36,364 nucleotides of DNA. It comes from Candidatus Pelagibacter communis. Lineage in GTDB: Bacteria; Pseudomonadota; Alphaproteobacteria; Pelagibacterales; Pelagibacteraceae. Position numbers and translations under genes: made by a program. The notes under the pieces are model-generated. The model did not search any database. It was not told the DNA's origin and saw only the letters and a list, made by a program, of their open reading frames with translations. This document shows, piece by piece, positions 32,932 to 36,364 of the stretch. Position 1 is the first letter of the stretch, and every line of letters begins with the position of its first letter. Location of the stretch: contig NZ_CVSF01000065.1 in assembly GCF_001179925.1 (NCBI RefSeq), positions 1-36,364 on the forward strand, written 5' to 3'.

Positions 32932-34026
32932 ATGAAAAATTACCTTAATTTTGAAGCCGAAATTAAATCCTTAGAAAATGAATTAGACAAGCTCAAAGAC
33001 CCTTATAACCAGGGTGGATTATCTGAAGTTGATACAAATAAGATTTCTCAAACTCAAGAAGAATTAGATAAAAAATTAAAAGAAATTTATTCCACTTTAG
33101 ATCCTTGGCAAACAACTATGGTAGCAAGACATGAAGATAGGCCTAAGTCAAAATTTTTCATAGATAATTTGTTTGAAGATTTTATCTCACTTGCTGGAGA
33201 TAGATATTATGGGGAAGATAAATCAGTAATCACAGGATTTGCAAAATTCAATGGGCAATCGGTTTTAGTTATTGGTCAAGAAAAAGGTGAAAATCTAGAA
33301 GCTAGAATTGAAAGAAATTTTGGAATGATGAGACCTGAGGGTTATAGAAAATCTATTCGTTTAATGGAGCTAGCAGATAAATTCAATATTCCAATTATTT
33401 CATTTATTGATACTCCGGGAGCATATCCAGGAGTAGGAGCAGAAGAAAGAGGTCAAGCTCAAGCGATAGCAAAATCAATAGAGTGCTGCATGAAATTAAG
33501 GGTTCCAACCTTAAGTGTTATAATAGGCGAAGGCGGTTCTGGAGGTGCAATTGCATTGGCATCATCTAGTAAAATAATAATGTTAGAAAACGCTATTTAC
33601 TCGGTTATATCTCCAGAGGGATGTGCCACAATTTTATGGAGAGATCCTAAAAAAATGTTAGATGCAGCAAAAGCAATGAAGTTATCTGCCAAGGATTTAT
33701 TAGAACTCAAAGTAATAGATGAAATTATTCCCGAACCTTTAGGTGGAGCTCATCGAGACAGAAACTTAATATTGAATAGTGTTAGAGACTCAATTTTAAA
33801 AAACTTAAGTACATTTCAAGAAATGTCATCTGATGAAATTTTAGATCAGAGAAAAAATAAATTTTTGAAGATTGGTAGAAGCAAAGGATTTATTAGTAAT
33901 CCAGAAAGTTTAAGCAGCCTTGATAACAATAAAAATAGCTTTGATCAGTATTTTAAAAATAAAAAAAATATTTATTACGCCACAGGTTTTTTATTAATTG
34001 CCGCACTAGCAATATTTCTACTATAA
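32932..34026 (+). CDS. accA: acetyl-CoA carboxylase carboxyltransferase subunit alpha with C-terminal membrane helix
   Basis: AccA is the partner of AccD in carboxyl transfer to acetyl-CoA. The N-terminal helix (FEAEIKSLENELDKL) and the core are typical: PWQTTMVARHEDRP, DTPGAYPGVGAEERGQ, IGEGGSGGAIALA, SVISPEGCATILWRDPKK. Ordinary AccA ends near residue 320, but this one has 364. The extra piece is a polar Asn/Ser-rich linker (about 320-343) and one hydrophobic helix at the very end (about 346-364, YYATGFLLIAALAIFLL). The added tail would tether the enzyme to the membrane. The 3' end overlaps secA by 6 bases on the other strand. Confidence 0.95.
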   Translation: MKNYLNFEAEIKSLENELDKLKDPYNQGGLSEVDTNKISQTQEELDKKLKEIYSTLDPWQTTMVARHEDRPKSKFFIDNLFEDFISLAGDRYYGEDKSVITGFAKFNGQSVLVIGQEKGENLEARIERNFGMMRPEGYRKSIRLMELADKFNIPIISFIDTPGAYPGVGAEERGQAQAIAKSIECCMKLRVPTLSVIIGEGGSGGAIALASSSKIIMLENAIYSVISPEGCATILWRDPKKMLDAAKAMKLSAKDLLELKVIDEIIPEPLGGAHRDRNLILNSVRDSILKNLSTFQEMSSDEILDQRKNKFLKIGRSKGFISNPESLSSLDNNKNSFDQYFKNKKNIYYATGFLLIAALAIFLL

Positions 34027-36364
34027 AGCACCACAACAATTTTTAAATTTTTTACCTGTGGCATCGCATCTATCGTTTCTTGAAATTTTTTGATCTTTTT
34101 TTAAAATTAAAAGACATTTAGGATTATTTAATATTTCAGTATTATTTTTAGGGTTTTCATCTTCTTTTATTTGCTCAACTACTTTTAAGTTCATTAAAAT
34201 TACGATGAAATCTAATTTTAATTTTTCTAGTAAATTTGAAAAAAGATCAAAAGCTTCTTTCTTGTATTCAATCAACGGATCTCTTTGTCCGTAAGATCTA
34301 AGACCTACGACTTGGCGTAACTGTTCTAAATATTGTATATGTGACTTCCAGTTTAAATCTATTGATTGTAATAAAATTCTTTTTTCTATTTCTTTTGATT
34401 GTTTTTCACCCAAAATTTTAGTTCTTTCATCTCTATTATTATTAAATTGTTTGATTATTCTTTGTCTAAAATCTTGATCTTTAAGTGATATAAGTTCTGT
34501 TAATTGATTTTCGTCAAAACTTTTACCCATTAATAATTTTAATTTAGTATTGAATTCATTGTTTTTAGGATTTGATATTTCTTTAGTTTTTAATTGAATT
34601 AAATCATCAATTATTTCGTTTAAAAAGTCTTCGGAATAAGAAAATATTTGTTCACTTTCCATTGCTTCATTTCTTTGAGAAAAAATTACATGTCTTTGAT
34701 CATTAAGAACATTATCAAACTTAATTAATGTTTTTCTAATATCAAAGTTTCTAGCCTCTACCTTTTGTTGAGCTCTCTCAAGAGCTTTATTAATCCAAGG
34801 ATGATCAATACTTTCTCCGTTCTTTAGCCCTAATTTTTCAAGAATATTGTTCATAGACTCTGAGCCAAATATTCTCATTAAATCGTCTTCAAGACTAACA
34901 TAAAATATCGAACTCCCTTCATCTCCTTGTCTTCCAGATCTACCTCTCGCTTGATTATCAACTCTTCTTGATTCCATTCTTTCAGTTCCAATTACAAATA
35001 AGCCGCCTAGTAATTTTATTTTTTCTTTTTCTTTTCTCAATTGATCTCCGGGGATTGATCCTTTTTTTCCTCCCAATTGAATATCAACACCACGTCCTGA
35101 AATACTTGTAGTAATGATTACTGAGCTTTGTTTTCCTGCATTTGCTATAATTTCAGCCTCGTTTTCATGATTTTTAGCGTTTAAAACTACATGCTTTATT
35201 TTTTCTTTGTCTAGTAATTTTGAGTAAACTTCAGATTTATTAACGCTAGAGGTAAAAACTAATAGTGGCTGTCCTTTTTGATTACATTCATTAATTTTTT
35301 TTATTATTGCATTATTTTTTTCTTCCTCCGTTCTGAATATTTGATCATTAAGATCTTTACGTATCATCGGGTTATTAGTTGGAATTACAACGACAGGTAA
35401 ATTATAAATTTCATAAAACTCTTCTGCCTCTGTTGCTGCGGTACCTGTACAGCCTGATATCTTTTTATATAATTTAAAAAAATTCTGATAAGTTATGGAG
35501 GCTAGAGTATGATTTTCAGCTTGTATCTCAATTTTTTCTTTTGCCTCCAAAGCTTGATGAAGTCCATCTCCAAATCTTCTACCTTCTAAAATTCTACCTG
35601 TTAGTTCATCAATAATTTTTAAACTATTGTCTTTAATAATATAGTCCTTACCTTTTTCGAATAAATGATTAGCTCGTAATGCTTGATTAACATGATGAAC
35701 TAAAGCTAAATTTTCTGGATCATAAAAATTATTGTTTTTTAATATTCCAGCATTTGAAAAAATTTTTTCAACATTGGTTATGCCGTTATTTGTTAATAGA
35801 ATATTTTTATCTTTTTCATCTATCTCATAATCTTTGTTATCTAATTGTTTTACTAATTTATCGATTGCTAAATATTGATTTGTTTTATCCTCAGCAGCTC
35901 CTGAAATTACTAAAGGTGTTCTTGCTTCATCAATTAAACAAGAATCAATTTCATCTACAATTGAATAATGATGTTCTCGCTGAACTTTTTCATTTTTAGA
36001 GAATTTCATATTGTCTCTAAGATAATCAAATCCTAGCTCACTATTGGTAGCATATGTGATATCACAATTATAATTTTTCTTTCTCTCCAAATCATTTTGA
36101 TCATTGTTAATAAAACCCGAGGTTAGACCTAAAAAATTATAAATTTGACCCATTTCTTGCGAGTCTCTTTTTGCCAAATAATCATTCACTGTGACTACGT
36201 GAACACCTTTTTCTTCAAGCGCGTTTAGATAGGCTGATAATACAATAGTTAAAGTTTTACCTTCACCAGTTCTCATCTCTGCAATTTTATTTTCATGCAA
36301 AACAACTCCACCAATCAACTGAACATCATAGTGACGTTCATTTCTAGATCTTTTAGAAGCTTCT
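34021..36364 (-). CDS. secA: preprotein translocase ATPase SecA (5' end outside window)
   Basis: SecA drives secretory proteins through SecYEG. The frame is open to the right edge (upstream residues SKRSRNERHYDVQLIGG), so the N-terminus is missing; the apparent start at 36318 is internal. Seen are Walker A MRTGEGKTL, VDEIDSCLIDEARTPLVISG, GCTGTAATEAEEF, TTSISGRGVDIQLGG and RVDNQARGRSGRQGD, then the helical scaffold. The C-terminus has a SEC-C-like zinc motif, but it reads CDATGKKFKNCC instead of CPCGSGKKYKxCH, so the second Cys is absent. The gene converges on accA. Confidence 0.96.
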   Translation of the reverse strand, partial: EASKRSRNERHYDVQLIGGVVLHENKIAEMRTGEGKTLTIVLSAYLNALEEKGVHVVTVNDYLAKRDSQEMGQIYNFLGLTSGFINNDQNDLERKKNYNCDITYATNSELGFDYLRDNMKFSKNEKVQREHHYSIVDEIDSCLIDEARTPLVISGAAEDKTNQYLAIDKLVKQLDNKDYEIDEKDKNILLTNNGITNVEKIFSNAGILKNNNFYDPENLALVHHVNQALRANHLFEKGKDYIIKDNSLKIIDELTGRILEGRRFGDGLHQALEAKEKIEIQAENHTLASITYQNFFKLYKKISGCTGTAATEAEEFYEIYNLPVVVIPTNNPMIRKDLNDQIFRTEEEKNNAIIKKINECNQKGQPLLVFTSSVNKSEVYSKLLDKEKIKHVVLNAKNHENEAEIIANAGKQSSVIITTSISGRGVDIQLGGKKGSIPGDQLRKEKEKIKLLGGLFVIGTERMESRRVDNQARGRSGRQGDEGSSIFYVSLEDDLMRIFGSESMNNILEKLGLKNGESIDHPWINKALERAQQKVEARNFDIRKTLIKFDNVLNDQRHVIFSQRNEAMESEQIFSYSEDFLNEIIDDLIQLKTKEISNPKNNEFNTKLKLLMGKSFDENQLTELISLKDQDFRQRIIKQFNNNRDERTKILGEKQSKEIEKRILLQSIDLNWKSHIQYLEQLRQVVGLRSYGQRDPLIEYKKEAFDLFSNLLEKLKLDFIVILMNLKVVEQIKEDENPKNNTEILNNPKCLLILKKDQKISRNDRCDATGKKFKNCCGAL

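Noticed and set aside
1-36364. Mobile elements, prophage, CRISPR, toxin-antitoxin or defence island
   Set aside because: No transposase, integrase, regularly spaced repeat or attachment site was seen. The nuclease trio resembles housekeeping DNA repair and is not flanked by mobility genes.

Overview
This window is dense, strongly A+T-rich bacterial chromosome, most likely from the SAR11 clade (Pelagibacterales, 'Candidatus Pelagibacter'-like marine Alphaproteobacteria). The assignment rests on low GC, tiny or negative gene spacing, many Lys/Asn/Ile-rich proteins, and gene orders typical of alphaproteobacteria: murA-DUF2948-hisD-infA, rpsA-ihfB-pyrF-trpF-trpB-trpA-accD-folC, 4.5S RNA-dnaX-ybaB-recR, rnd-kdsD-lptC-lptB, and hisS-hisZ-hisG. 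A gcrA gene and a tRNA-His with A73 and no G-1 point the same way. No phage, IS, integron or CRISPR was seen; this is core genome, and no gene-free stretch exceeds 300 bases.

Layout. 1-2419 (+): 3' part of murA, a DUF2948 gene, hisD and infA, followed 7 bases later by tRNA-Phe. 2580-3000: cold-shock gene with a clear intrinsic terminator, then a short GC-richer element (possible 33-aa ORF or small RNA). 3058-6253 (+): tRNA-His, hisS, hisZ, hisG, a tight block that puts the tRNA, its synthetase and both subunits of the first enzyme of histidine synthesis together. 6239-6361 (-): possible 40-aa membrane peptide. 6449-9673 (+): rmuC, an MGME1-like PD-(D/E)XK nuclease and an ExoI-like exonuclease, an overlapping DNA-end-processing trio. 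9743-10060 (+): thioredoxin. 10057-17559 (-): the rpsA...folC operon. 17689-21982 (-): aroA, lptB, lptC, kdsD, rnd. 21989-22960 (+): NDUFA9-like protein. 22976-23470 (-): gcrA. 23652-25749 (+): argD, argF. 25741-26283 (-): membrane-anchored cytochrome c. 26392-30688 (+): kdsB, pheA, 4.5S SRP RNA, dnaX, ybaB, recR. 30675-32834 (-): malate synthase G. 32932-34026 (+): accA. 34021-end (-): secA, cut at its N-terminal side by the window.

How the genes work together. Amino-acid synthesis dominates: His (hisD, hisZ, hisG), Trp (trpF, trpB, trpA), the shikimate/Phe branch (aroA, pheA) and Arg (argD, argF). LPS/Kdo synthesis and export (kdsD, kdsB, lptC, lptB), both carboxyltransferase subunits of acetyl-CoA carboxylase (accA, accD) and DNA repair or replication (rmuC, two nucleases, dnaX, ybaB, recR) make up most of the rest.

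The most interesting points: (1) TrpB lacks the usual catalytic Glu and the normal substrate loop, and TrpA and TrpB have together lost the Asp-Lys salt bridge that joins their active sites; (2) RNA genes sit only 4-14 bases upstream of start codons (tRNA-His/hisS, SRP RNA/dnaX); (3) AccA carries an added C-terminal membrane helix; (4) the glcB-accA divergent region holds a dyad overlapping the apparent accA promoter and no visible glycine riboswitch; (5) two A9 tracts lie in the dnaX linker where slippage would give a gamma-like product; (6) an uncharacterised nuclease is coupled to ExoI and RmuC; (7) lptA and cmk are absent from their usual positions.
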